Source: Mucilaginibacter terrae (GTDB lineage Bacteria > Bacteroidota > Bacteroidia > Sphingobacteriales > Sphingobacteriaceae). Taken from it: 64,000 nucleotides of DNA. Positions 42,054 to 50,984 of the stretch are shown here, piece by piece. Location: contig NZ_JAVLVU010000001.1 in the NCBI RefSeq assembly GCF_031951985.1, forward strand, positions 2,852,001 through 2,916,000. The letters are read 5' to 3'. Positions within the stretch are counted from its first letter, which is position 1; every line of letters starts with the position of its first letter. Under the pieces are notes generated by a model. The model saw only the letters and a list, made by a program, of their open reading frames with translations. It ran no database searches and had not been told where the DNA came from. A program made the position numbers and the translations under genes.

Positions 42054-45000
42054 TTAGTGAGCAATTTCCTCATGATGAGCCACCGCATGACCGTGACCAT
42101 CATTGTGTTTAACAATTACCGGCACACCGCTCACACGTTCCTGCAAATGCTGGAAGATGACGAACAGCACCGGGATGATCATTACACCCAACACTACACC
42201 GCTCAACATACCGCCTGCGGCACCAATACTGATAGAGTGGTTACCCTGGGCAGATGGACCAGTGGCGCTCATCATCGGTATCATACCGGCTATGAAGGCC
42301 AGCGAGGTCATGATGATAGGGCGCAGGCGCGAACGGGCACCTTCGAGGGCTGCGGCTACCAGGCCTTCGCGATTGCGGCGGCGTTGCAGGGCAAACTCTA
42401 CAATAAGGATGGCGTTTTTAGCCAGCAAACCGATGAGCATGATAAGCGCAACCTGTACGTAAATGTTGTTATCGATACCAGCCCAGCCAATGGCTAAAAA
42501 CACACCGAATATACCGGTAGGGATAGACAGGATAACGGCCAGCGGCAGTATATAACTCTCGTACTGTGCCGAAAGCAGGAAGTACACGAATACCAAACAC
42601 AGCGCAAATATCACGGCCGATTGTCCGCCCGAAGAAATTTCCTCGCGGGTTTGGCCCGAAAACTCGTAGGCAAAACCTTGTGGCAACTCTTTTGATGCTA
42701 CCTCTTGAATGGCCTTGATGGCATCGCCCGAGCTATAGCCCGGTTTAGGGATAGCGTTAATTTGGATAGAGTTGAACAGGTTGTAACGCGAAGCAGTTTC
42801 TGAACCATATACACGGGTTAGCTTTACCAATGTTTTAATAGGCACCATTTCGCCGGTTTTGTTGCGTACGTATACGCGGTCGATAGATGTAGGGTCGGTT
42901 TTGTCGGCAACATCAGCCTGAACAATAACGCGGTAGTATTTACCAAAGCGGTTAAAATCTGATGCCTGTGCACTACCAAAATAGGCTTGCATGGTTTGCA
43001 GTACATCGCGCACATTTACGCCCAGTTGGTTGGCTTTATCATCGTCAACCTCCAGTTGCAATTGCGGATAATCGGCTTTAAACGATGTAAAGGCAAAAGC
43101 AATAGCGGGTTGCTGCATCAGCTTACCAATAAAGTTATTGGCCACACCGCTGAATTTATCCAGCTTGCCGCCGGTTTTATCTTGCAGTACCATATCCAAT
43201 GCTTCCACGTTACTAAAGCCCGGTACGGTAGGGAAACTAAACACAAAGAAAGTACCACGGCTAACAGCGCCCAGCTTTCCGCGGATCACGTTTTGTATTT
43301 CGTCGATGTTTTTAACCTCGCCACGCTCCTTGTTATCTTTCAACAGCACGAACATTACTGCTGCCGATGGACTGCTGGAGTTGGTTAACAAGTTGAAACC
43401 CGATATGGTAGTTACGAACCTTGCAGCAGGCATGGCACGTAATTCTTTCTCGGCCTCTTCAATTACCTTGGTGGTTTTAGCTAATGATGTACCCGATGGG
43501 GTAGATACCGATATGGCCACAAAGCCCTGGTCTTCGGTTGGGATAAAGCCCGATTTGGTATTGTTCACCATGTAAACAGTGATTGCAGTTACCAAAGCCA
43601 GTGCCCCCATACTTAACCATTTGTGGTTGATGAGGAATTTAATACCACCCACATAACGGTTAGTTAACGAGTTGAAGCTACGGTTAAAGCCGGCATAAAA
43701 TTTTTGCGCAAAGCCTGCTTTTTCGCCGCTTGCGCCGTTACCGGCATGGTTATTTTTCAAAAACAAAGCAGCCAGTGCCGGGCTCAATGTTAACGCGTTA
43801 ACCGCTGATATAACGATAGCGATAGCCATAGTAAATGCAAACTGGCGGTAGAATATACCGGTTGAACCCGTCATGAAACCTACCGGAAGGAATACCGCGG
43901 CCATTACCAAAGTAATAGAGATGATAGCACCGGTAATTTCGTTCATGGCCGAAGTAGTAGCCTCACGCGGCGACAGGTGGTCGGTTTCCATTTTAGAGTG
44001 TACGGCCTCTACCACCACAATGGCATCATCCACCACGATACCGATTGCCAGTACCAGCGCGAATAACGTTAACAGGTTAATAGAGAACCCGAATAAATTC
44101 AGGAAGAAGAACGTACCCAAAATAGCTACTGGAACGGCAATAGCCGGTATTAAGGTAGAGCGGAAATCTTGCAGGAAGATGAACACCACCACGAATACCA
44201 ATATAAACGCCTCCACAAGGGTGTGCTCAACCTGGCTTATTGATTCATCTAACGCAGTTTTGGTACGATAGAAGTTGTTATATTCGATGCCTTTAGGAAA
44301 ATCTTTCGATGCTTTTTCCATCAGCTTATCAACCGCGATCTGTATTTCGTTAGCGTTCGATCCGGCTAATTGGATAACCCCCACGGCAACACCATCGTTA
44401 CCGTTAAGGTGGCTCATACTGCTGTAAGAGTATGCACCAAGTTCAACACGGGCTACATCCTTAAGGTGCAGTATCGAACCATCGGCATTGGCACGTATGG
44501 CAATATTTTCGTATTCATCAGGCTTGTTAAGCTTGCCTTTATATTTAATTACATATTCAAAGGCCTCGTTGCTGCGCTCGCCCAGTTTACCCGGAGCGGC
44601 CTCCAGGTTTTTATCCTGAATGGCAGCCATTACCTCGGCTGGTGTAATTTTGTATGCAGCCATTTGCGTAGGGTTAAGCCATACCCGCATCGAGTAATCT
44701 TTAACACCACCAAATATGGTAGCCGAACCTACACCCGGTATACGTTTTAACTCGGGAATGATGTTGATCTGGGCATAGTTAGCAACGAAGGTTTGGTCGT
44801 ACTTTTTAGGGTCGGTAGTATAAATACCCACGGCACCAATTAAGCTATTTTGCTGCTTAACAGTGGTAATACCTTGTTGTATAACCTCGGCAGGTAACTG
44901 GCTTTGTGCCTGTGCTACACGGTTTTGTACGTTTACGGCAGCCTGATCGGGGTCGGTACCTTGTTTAAAGTACACGGTGATGGCCAAGCTGCCGTCGTTA

Positions 45001-45248
45001 CTGGCGGTTGAGCTCATGTAGCTCATGTTTTCCACACCGTTAATTGATTCTTCTAATGATGGCGCTACCGAACGTAATACGGTTTCGGCGTTGGCACCGG
45101 GGTAAATGGCAGTTACCAATACGGCCGGAGGCGCAATATCAGGAAACTGCTGTAAGGGCAGTTTGGTAAGGCCCAGCACACCGAGTATCACCAACAGGAT
45201 GGAGATAACGGTTGACAGTACCGGCCTTTCTATAAATTTTTGAAACAT
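42054..45248 (-). CDS. RND efflux permease (HAE1/AcrB type), system 1
   Basis: 1064 residues, full length. The membrane proton-relay pair is intact as Asp407-Asp408 (GIVVDDAIVVVEAVH), with the matching Lys in LIGLLAKNAILIVEF. Other family phrases: MFQKFIERPVLSTVIS, GTFFFLNLFGFSINLLTLFALVLA and the periplasmic SYSSMSHLNGNDGVAVGV. It drives proton-coupled export of hydrophobic drugs. It is the middle gene of an operon with the adaptor (28 bp upstream) and OMF. Confidence 0.95.
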   Translation of the reverse strand: MFQKFIERPVLSTVISILLVILGVLGLTKLPLQQFPDIAPPAVLVTAIYPGANAETVLRSVAPSLEESINGVENMSYMSSTASNDGSLAITVYFKQGTDPDQAAVNVQNRVAQAQSQLPAEVIQQGITTVKQQNSLIGAVGIYTTDPKKYDQTFVANYAQINIIPELKRIPGVGSATIFGGVKDYSMRVWLNPTQMAAYKITPAEVMAAIQDKNLEAAPGKLGERSNEAFEYVIKYKGKLNKPDEYENIAIRANADGSILHLKDVARVELGAYSYSSMSHLNGNDGVAVGVIQLAGSNANEIQIAVDKLMEKASKDFPKGIEYNNFYRTKTALDESISQVEHTLVEAFILVFVVVFIFLQDFRSTLIPAIAVPVAILGTFFFLNLFGFSINLLTLFALVLAIGIVVDDAIVVVEAVHSKMETDHLSPREATTSAMNEITGAIISITLVMAAVFLPVGFMTGSTGIFYRQFAFTMAIAIVISAVNALTLSPALAALFLKNNHAGNGASGEKAGFAQKFYAGFNRSFNSLTNRYVGGIKFLINHKWLSMGALALVTAITVYMVNNTKSGFIPTEDQGFVAISVSTPSGTSLAKTTKVIEEAEKELRAMPAARFVTTISGFNLLTNSSSPSAAVMFVLLKDNKERGEVKNIDEIQNVIRGKLGAVSRGTFFVFSFPTVPGFSNVEALDMVLQDKTGGKLDKFSGVANNFIGKLMQQPAIAFAFTSFKADYPQLQLEVDDDKANQLGVNVRDVLQTMQAYFGSAQASDFNRFGKYYRVIVQADVADKTDPTSIDRVYVRNKTGEMVPIKTLVKLTRVYGSETASRYNLFNSIQINAIPKPGYSSGDAIKAIQEVASKELPQGFAYEFSGQTREEISSGGQSAVIFALCLVFVYFLLSAQYESYILPLAVILSIPTGIFGVFLAIGWAGIDNNIYVQVALIMLIGLLAKNAILIVEFALQRRRNREGLVAAALEGARSRLRPIIMTSLAFIAGMIPMMSATGPSAQGNHSISIGAAGGMLSGVVLGVMIIPVLFVIFQHLQERVSGVPVIVKHNDGHGHAVAHHEEIAH

Positions 45249-45276
45249 GACGTTTTGCTTTAAAAGGAGTTGATGT

Positions 45277-46413
45277 TTAGTTTTTTGCTACGGCGTTGGC
45301 TTTGTCAACGGCCTTTTGCGGAGCTATCTTCATACCGTCTTGCAGGTGGTCAACACCGCTTAACACAATTTGCTGGCCGGGTTTTAAACCACTTTTAACC
45401 AGGTAATCGCTGCCGCTTTTGCCTTCAATAACTATGGGTTGTTTAGCTACTTTGTTGCTATCGCCTACGGCATATACAAATACTTTGTCTTGTAGCTCAA
45501 GGGTGGCATCCTGCGGTACGCGGGCCACATTGTTGTGTTGCAGGCTCAGGCGTACTTTACCGGTATTGCCCGAGCGTAACAGCCCATCGGCATTAGGGAA
45601 GGTTGCCCTAACAGTAATGGCACCTGTGGTTTTATCAAACTGACCATCGATCATATCAATTTTACCGGGCAGGGTATAGCTGCTCTTGTCAGACAGTACC
45701 AGGGCTACCGGTGGCAGGTGACTAATTTTGTCTTGCAGGTTTTTACCAGCATATTGTGCTTTAAAGTTCACAAAGTCAGTTTCGCCAAGCGAAAAGTATA
45801 CGTGTACATCATGCACGTCAGACAATTGTGTCAATGCTTCGGCATCAGAAGGAGACACCAGGCTGCCTTGTTTTTTAAGCAAGCGACCTATGTAACCGCT
45901 AACCGGGGCTTTAATTAAAGTGTATCCCAGATTAATTTGTGCAGTACCCACCTGTGCCTTAGCCTGAGCAACCTGTGCCTGGGCAACCTGTAAGGCTGCC
46001 TTTGCAGCTTTCAGCTGGTAGTCACTCACTACCTTGTTGGCAACTAACGGGGTTAATTTTTCCACTTCAAGTTTGGCGTTTGCCAGTGCACCTTCGGCTG
46101 CCATTTGACTTGCTTTGGCACTGTTAAGCGCTTCGCGGAAAGGGTTTTCGTTTATTTTAAACAGCGGCTGACCTTTGCTTACGTAAGCACCTTCATCGGC
46201 ATATAAACGGTCTAAAGTACCGGCCACCTGCGGCCGAACCTCCACGTTTACCGCACCTTCGATCGAGGCCGGGTAATCCTGGTAAGTGGTTGCAGTATCA
46301 ACTTTTATTTCGGCAACGGGTAAGGCTTGAGGGGGAGCGGCTTGCTGCTGGGCCGGCTGTTGTGAACAACCGTACAACACCGCCAGTGATAATATTAGAG
46401 CTAAGGATTTCAT
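45277..46413 (-). CDS. RND periplasmic adaptor lipoprotein, system 1
   Basis: 378 residues with lipobox VLYGC at about residues 12-16. The membrane-fusion pattern is complete: lipoyl half motifs (VRPQVAGTLDRLYADEGAYVSKGQPLFKI, APVSGYIGRLLKKQGSLV), an alpha hairpin rich in Ala/Gln between them, and beta-barrel and membrane-proximal domains. First gene of the operon controlled by the upstream TetR gene. Confidence 0.94.
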   Translation of the reverse strand: MKSLALILSLAVLYGCSQQPAQQQAAPPQALPVAEIKVDTATTYQDYPASIEGAVNVEVRPQVAGTLDRLYADEGAYVSKGQPLFKINENPFREALNSAKASQMAAEGALANAKLEVEKLTPLVANKVVSDYQLKAAKAALQVAQAQVAQAKAQVGTAQINLGYTLIKAPVSGYIGRLLKKQGSLVSPSDAEALTQLSDVHDVHVYFSLGETDFVNFKAQYAGKNLQDKISHLPPVALVLSDKSSYTLPGKIDMIDGQFDKTTGAITVRATFPNADGLLRSGNTGKVRLSLQHNNVARVPQDATLELQDKVFVYAVGDSNKVAKQPIVIEGKSGSDYLVKSGLKPGQQIVLSGVDHLQDGMKIAPQKAVDKANAVAKN

Positions 46414-46530
46414 GATTTTATAGAATTTGGATTAGTGTGTTAGCTTGTTTTGTATTGAGTTGGAATGATGATCTTATTATAATAGTATTTGAAATACTGA
46501 CGGTATCACCATTTTACGTTGTAAAATAAT

Positions 46531-46543
46531 TTAACAGCGTTAA
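46531..46543. promoter_or_regulatory. TetR-type operator O1 (pump side)
   Basis: TTAACAGCGTTAA, half-sites TTAAC and GTTAA. A 22-bp block around it (46524-46545) equals the block around O3 except for one base. Confidence 0.75.
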
Positions 46544-46612
46544 GCTATGTAAATGGCGATAGATTTATTTGCAGGGCAAGTATCATATATATATATAATG
46601 ATGTTTACTTAT

Positions 46613-46625
46613 TTAACAGTGTTAA
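46613..46625. promoter_or_regulatory. TetR-type operator O2 (downstream of tetR, pump side)
   Basis: TTAACAGTGTTAA, the same core as O3, located 21 bp past the TetR stop codon and about 200 bp upstream of the adaptor start. Confidence 0.7.
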
Positions 46626-46646
46626 TTAACTGAGCAAAAAAATATA

Positions 46647-47246
46647 TTACTCTTTAATGGCCAGTATAATACCGGCAATAGCGTCTTTTAAAACCTGTTC
46701 GTTAATACCATCGGGTACACTTTGGCGCACATGGTTAATAGATATTAAGCCGTGTACTATCGACCAAAAGGTATAGTACCATTTACAAACTTCATCTTCT
46801 GTTGGATTCTTGCTACCCATTACCTCTTTAATTGAAGCAGTAAGCATGTTTGCAGGGCCTTCTATCTCAGGAATAGATTTTTCGAACACACAACAATTAA
46901 CCTCAATACCAAACATGAGCTGGTATAATTCCTTTTCGGCAAAGGCAAAGTTCCAGTAAGTAATCCAAAGGGCTTCCAACTGTTTGGCCGGAGTGTCCTG
47001 AGCATCTTTGGCAGCCTTCATAGCCTTAGCCAAAATGCAGTAGCCTTTTTTGGTAAGCTCCATCATTATGGCCTCTTTATTGGCAAAGTACTCGTATATG
47101 ATAGGGGCTGTGTACTCAATAATGTCGGCAATTTTACGCATGCTCAAAGCCTGCCAGCCTTCCTGCTTACCAATTTGCAGCGCAGCATCCAGGATGTTAA
47201 TCCTGGTTTCTTCCTTCAATCTCAAAATCCTGTCTTTGCTGGCCAT
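46647..47246 (-). CDS. TetR/AcrR-family repressor of RND system 1
   Basis: 199 residues. The N-terminal HTH (ILDAALQIGKQEGWQALSMRKIADIIEYTAPIIYEYFANKEAIMMEL) is typical, and the C-terminal ligand domain is variable as expected. It lies upstream of the adaptor-RND-OMF operon on the same strand. One copy of TTAACnnnGTTAA lies at its own promoter and two before the pump, so it very probably represses both. Confidence 0.93.
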   Translation of the reverse strand: MASKDRILRLKEETRINILDAALQIGKQEGWQALSMRKIADIIEYTAPIIYEYFANKEAIMMELTKKGYCILAKAMKAAKDAQDTPAKQLEALWITYWNFAFAEKELYQLMFGIEVNCCVFEKSIPEIEGPANMLTASIKEVMGSKNPTEDEVCKWYYTFWSIVHGLISINHVRQSVPDGINEQVLKDAIAGIILAIKE

Positions 47247-47267
47247 GTTTGTAAGGCATTAAATAAT

Positions 47268-47280
47268 TTAACAGTGTTAA
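47268..47280. promoter_or_regulatory. TetR-type operator O3 (tetR promoter)
   Basis: TTAACAGTGTTAA, directly downstream of the -7 box TACCTTTG (47282-47289 on the minus strand) and covering the expected transcript start, a classic autorepression layout. Confidence 0.8.
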
Positions 47281-47281
47281 G

Positions 47282-47289
47282 CAAAGGTA
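47282..47289 (-). promoter_or_regulatory. -7 element of the tetR gene
   Basis: TACCTTTG on the minus strand, a full TAnnTTTG match 35 bp before the start codon and adjoining operator O3. Confidence 0.65.
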
Positions 47290-47434
47290 AAACGTATTTT
47301 TAAACACCGTACCATTTTATTGTCATTAAAATTGGAGAGTTGGTTGACAAAAGCGTTGCCCGTTCATATAGCTCTTTAATCAGCTTAAATAACAAATGAG
47401 TAAATTTCTATTATAAGAGAATGATTAATAAAAC

Positions 47435-47474
47435 AAAGAAGGGCCGCACCGTGGTACCGGGCTGCCCTTTCTTT
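47435..47474 (-). terminator. Terminator-like hairpin after the stress-like gene
   Basis: AAAGAAGGGC and GCCCTTTCTTT pair around a 19-base loop that has its own GGTACC core. On the minus strand a T-rich tail follows. Confidence 0.6.
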
Positions 47475-47510
47475 AAAAAACAAACACTAAACAAAAACTA
47501 CAGGCTGTAA

Positions 47511-47990
47511 TTAAACAGCTTCGGCTAATATATTTTCTTTGTTAACAGGCTCATTCCTAATATCCATATAATCAATAGTTATAATATTGATACCGCTACG
47601 TTTTACCATAACAGAGGGATTGATACTATTTTTATGAAGCATACCGTAAGGATAGTTTTCGAGCATTACAATGCTGTGTACCTCATTGGTATTTAAATAA
47701 TTTTTAAATACAGCCAGTGTGCTCCCATAAAAAAACTCTATCCGCAGGTTAGGTAAACTGTCGGCATACTTACGCTTAATTTTGGCACAGGCATCGTTAA
47801 ACGCGGCTGATATATGCTGGTGTTCTGCCGAGCGTTTAGAGAGCATGAACAATTCGTGAGTATTATTGGTAATTTTAAGCATGTGTACCAGTATAATACT
47901 CACTTTATGCAGGTAAAGCCTTTGCAGCAAATTAGGTATACAGCTAAGTGTTTTTACATTAAAATCGGTAGGTATCAACAGCGTTATCAT
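47511..47990 (-). CDS. Small protein resembling a universal-stress fold
   Basis: 159 residues from MITLLIPTDFNVKTL (ATG 47990; GTG 47996 is less likely). The start, the alternating beta-alpha pattern and SIVMLENYPYGML-x-SVMVKRSGINIITI near the end resemble Usp-like domains found in Bacteroidota, but the ATP-binding glycine motif is absent. The function is unknown. It is a single gene between the tetR and kinase genes. Confidence 0.55.
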   Translation of the reverse strand: MITLLIPTDFNVKTLSCIPNLLQRLYLHKVSIILVHMLKITNNTHELFMLSKRSAEHQHISAAFNDACAKIKRKYADSLPNLRIEFFYGSTLAVFKNYLNTNEVHSIVMLENYPYGMLHKNSINPSVMVKRSGINIITIDYMDIRNEPVNKENILAEAV

Positions 47991-48077
47991 ATGCACTAAC
48001 CGGTATAACTGTGTACTTTATTTGTTATACAATGTTAAGCCCTACTCATTAGCAACATTTAAGAGAGTTGTTAAAAT

Positions 48078-49436
48078 TTAATTAGAGTTTACAATTGGTA
48101 ATAATACCTGTATTTCTGTACCGCTATCTTCTTTTGACCTGATATCGATAGTGCCTTTGTGTAACCGTATAATGTTGAGTGTTAAAGGCAAACCTACGCC
48201 ATGACCGGCATAAGCCAAGGTATTGGACGCTCTGTAGAACGGCTCAAAGATGTGTTCCAGATCTTCGTGAGGTATGCCTATGCCAACATCGGTTACGGTT
48301 ATGCTAATTTGCTTGTTTTGTACGGTAAGTTTAACTTTAACCAGTTGATTTTGTGAGTATTTGCAGGCATTGCTGATGATGTTGCTAATTGCAAGCCGGA
48401 GTAAATTGCTATTGCCTGATGTTTGCAGCAATTCTTCATTTTCGGGCAATTGCGAAAAATCAACTTCTATGTTACTGTCGGGCTGAATTTTCTTGAGCGA
48501 CTCAATGGCCATCCATATTAATTCATCAATACGTATAATTTGCCAGCGTTGCTTTTTACCATCAAAGCCCGACTGGGCCAGCAACAAAAGGTTATTAAGT
48601 ATTTGAATAAGTTTATCCGTTTCGGAGCTTATGGTATTGAGCACAGAGCGCTGTTCGGCTGTTAAATCGGTTTTGGTAAGCGCTATTTCAACCTCACTGT
48701 TAACCACCGTTAGTGGGGTACGCAACTCGTGCGATGCATTGCTTACAAAGTTGTTCTGGGTATCGAATGCCGTTTCGAGCCGGTTGAGCATGTTGTTAAA
48801 CGTGAGCGATAGTTCAGATATTTCGTCTTTACCAGTAGGTTCATCAAGCCTGAGGTGCAGGTTATCAGAGGTTATCATTTTAACCCGGTCGGTTAACTTA
48901 CGTATGGGCGTAAACGTGTAAAACGAAAAAGCCTTTCCAACAAAAAAGGCTATTACCAACGAGCCAATAAAACCTACCAGTAAAATCTTTTGCAGCTCTT
49001 TCAACTCGCGCATACCGTATGGGTTACGGGCCGATACAATAACAATATATTTATCGGGCAAAAGCGCTACTACCTTGCCCGATAAAAACTTGTTTTTTTG
49101 CTTATAGCGCGATTTTCCTGTGCTTATGATCTCATCAATAAATTCAGAAGGAAAGCCATCTCTCTTGAAACTTCCGGATGCATCGGCTTTTAATATGTAC
49201 TCGGTTTCATGGTCGAGCTTTTCGAGGTACTTTTTGCGCACCTCTTCATAAGCCCGGCTACGCTCGCCGGGAAATAGGCGGGTTTCGGCCGTGAGGTTTA
49301 CGCGGGCTTCAAGCCGTTTAAAAAAGTCGTCGTAATTAAATTGATAATCAAAATATAAAATAAAGGCATTAAGCAGTAATAATATCCCGGTGGATAGGAT
49401 AAGAAACAGCAGCGTTATTTTACTTTGAATTTTCAT
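48078..49436 (-). CDS. Sensor histidine kinase of RND system 2
   Basis: 452 residues: membrane helix (about 8-28), a periplasmic loop of about 120 residues, second helix (about 150-172), HAMP, HisKA with His236 (SNASHELRTPL), and an ATPase domain (ISNACKYSQNQLVKV, GHGVGLPLTL). The loop has no recognised ligand motif. It overlaps the regulator gene by 17 bp. The pair is divergent from the RND system 2 genes, which it probably controls. Confidence 0.94.
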   Translation of the reverse strand: MKIQSKITLLFLILSTGILLLLNAFILYFDYQFNYDDFFKRLEARVNLTAETRLFPGERSRAYEEVRKKYLEKLDHETEYILKADASGSFKRDGFPSEFIDEIISTGKSRYKQKNKFLSGKVVALLPDKYIVIVSARNPYGMRELKELQKILLVGFIGSLVIAFFVGKAFSFYTFTPIRKLTDRVKMITSDNLHLRLDEPTGKDEISELSLTFNNMLNRLETAFDTQNNFVSNASHELRTPLTVVNSEVEIALTKTDLTAEQRSVLNTISSETDKLIQILNNLLLLAQSGFDGKKQRWQIIRIDELIWMAIESLKKIQPDSNIEVDFSQLPENEELLQTSGNSNLLRLAISNIISNACKYSQNQLVKVKLTVQNKQISITVTDVGIGIPHEDLEHIFEPFYRASNTLAYAGHGVGLPLTLNIIRLHKGTIDIRSKEDSGTEIQVLLPIVNSN

Positions 49437-50121
49437 GCACTTCGTTTTCCTTCATCATGTAGCCCATACCAAATACGGTATTAATAAGCTTGTGAGGACT
49501 GTTTTTTTCGAGTTTTTTACGAAGGTAATTTACATAAACATCAACCACGTTGGTACCCAGGTTAAAATCAATATCCCATACGTTTTCGAGTATTTGTATG
49601 CGCGAAAGTACCTTTTTCTGATTTTTTATGAAGTACTCGAGCAAACGATACTCGGTAGGGGTTAAATTTAATGGTAAATTGCTCTGGTAAACTGTTTTCG
49701 CCTCAACATCAACCTCCAGGTCAGCTATTTTGTAAACGGTATTTTCGGGCTCTGCATCATTACTGCGGCGGCGCATTAAGGTACGTAAACGTGCGGCCAG
49801 TTCGGCAATTTTAAAAGGCTTAACCATGTAGTCGTCGGCACCGCTGTCAAGCCCGGTCACAATATTCTCGGTCGAGTCGAGCGCGGTAAGCATGAGTATG
49901 GGCACATGGGCATCCTTGTCGCGTATGCGGCGGCAAATTTGTATACCGTCCATACCGGGCAGCATTACATCCAGCATGATAATATCAAAGGGATGGCTTA
50001 GAGCCATTTGCAATCCGGTTAATCCGTTGCCGGCTACACTAACTTCAAAATTATAATCGGCCAAACCGCGTTTAATTACCGATACTACGTTAGGTTCGTC
50101 TTCTACTAATAATAAAGCCAT
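49420..50121 (-). CDS. OmpR/PhoB-family response regulator of RND system 2
   Basis: 233 residues: a receiver with Asp51 (MLDVMLPGMDG) and a winged-helix effector (LNLTPTEYRLLEYFIKNQKKVLSRIQILENVWDIDFNLGTNVVDVYVNYLRKKL). It closely resembles the second regulator at 57639-58322. It starts a two-gene operon with the kinase. Confidence 0.95.
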   Translation of the reverse strand: MALLLVEDEPNVVSVIKRGLADYNFEVSVAGNGLTGLQMALSHPFDIIMLDVMLPGMDGIQICRRIRDKDAHVPILMLTALDSTENIVTGLDSGADDYMVKPFKIAELAARLRTLMRRRSNDAEPENTVYKIADLEVDVEAKTVYQSNLPLNLTPTEYRLLEYFIKNQKKVLSRIQILENVWDIDFNLGTNVVDVYVNYLRKKLEKNSPHKLINTVFGMGYMMKENEVHENSK

Positions 50122-50460
50122 GAGGTGGTTTTTTAGGTGAAACGCAATGCGTAATAACTAATAAACTATTTACGCTTGCCAAAAGTGTAACATAGCAAAC
50201 TTATTACGTTAACATTAAAAACTAATAAGAAAGCGGATTTGAATAAGGGTGTCAAATCCGCTTATCTGCCTCTAAAAGTTAAACGATCTTTTAATTGCAA
50301 TTAACATTAATAATCATAGTGTTGCTTTTGTACGTATATACATGGTTTTAAACAATTGCGAACTCGCATTTAAGCGTTGCAACGTTTAATGTTTTTGCTT
50401 GTCTTATTTATACGTATCATTTTTGTTGCGAAACTTTTAAAGCCTTATATCAAATTTTTG
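50122..50460. other. Divergent intergenic region with palindromes
   Basis: No gene is seen. A perfect 12-bp stem, AAGCGGATTTGA (50231-50242) with TCAAATCCGCTT (50252-50263), has a 9-base loop but no T run on the plus strand. A 10-bp palindrome CGTTGCAACG lies at 50375-50384. The region separates the regulator gene from the small secreted protein gene. Confidence 0.6.
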
Positions 50461-50468
50461 TAATTTTG
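50461..50468 (+). promoter_or_regulatory. -7 element of the small secreted protein gene
   Basis: TAATTTTG, a full TAnnTTTG match, 10 bp before the ATG at 50479. No good -33 element is seen, which fits activator dependence. Confidence 0.5.
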
Positions 50469-50478
50469 CAATTAGGAT

Positions 50479-50874
50479 ATGCTTAAAAATTGGTTACATA
50501 TCATTCTGTCGCTTTGGCTTATCAATGCAGTTACGTTTCTGCAGTCGGGTAATCCTGCCGATAGTTTTAATTTAACCAATGCTGTTCCTGATTATGAAGA
50601 AAGCCCAAAGATCAACAGTTGGGCTGATTGTATACTCCATACCCTGGCCGACGATGACGATGCCACAGCCGAAAAAGCGCAGAAAATAAAATTCCAGCGT
50701 CGTTATGTGCGCAGCCGAACGGCTAACGACCGCGTTTTTATCCAGGCTCCAAGCCTGTCGGTATTTTTCCGGACTTTTAAATCGCCCCTCGTACATACGG
50801 TAAATAAATTTTTTATTGGAGTAGCCAAACTACCGGCATACTACAATTTTCTCTTCCGGCTCAGTCCATTCTAA
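50479..50874 (+). CDS. Small secreted protein upstream of RND system 2
   Basis: 131 residues, not recognised. A hydrophobic N-terminus (MLKNWLHIILSLWLINAVTFLQSG) suggests a signal peptide. A stretch of DDDD (about 58-61) is followed by a basic segment and an aromatic C-terminus ending FRLSPF. Its place between the two-component genes and the pump operon, with a -7 box directly upstream, suggests a role with the pump or its sensor; this is inference. Confidence 0.65.
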   Translation: MLKNWLHIILSLWLINAVTFLQSGNPADSFNLTNAVPDYEESPKINSWADCILHTLADDDDATAEKAQKIKFQRRYVRSRTANDRVFIQAPSLSVFFRTFKSPLVHTVNKFFIGVAKLPAYYNFLFRLSPF

Positions 50875-50901
50875 ATCCTGTATTCTTTTTAAAATCTTAT
50901 T

Positions 50902-50924
50902 GGCATAGCCCCGGGGCTTATGCC
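50902..50924. promoter_or_regulatory. Loop-free palindrome upstream of the adaptor gene
   Basis: GGCATAGCCCC abuts GGGGCTTATGCC, an inverted repeat with one bulged base and no loop, 61 bp before the adaptor start. It looks like a protein site rather than a hairpin. Confidence 0.4.
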
Positions 50925-50984
50925 TGCTGTACAGTTCAGTTTCCTGTTTGTACTGCTTATGTTTAATCTTAAAAGAATACACTC

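Noticed and set aside
42057..42497. Plus-strand frame of 146 codons, and similar frames over the RND genes
   Set aside because: These are antisense shadows of long, well-supported genes.
50122..50984. Search for 11-bp TAAT repeats like those at 59719 near RND system 2
   Set aside because: Only irregular TTAAT/TTAAC words were found (about 50300-50325); spacing is not constant, so no OmpR-type site is claimed.
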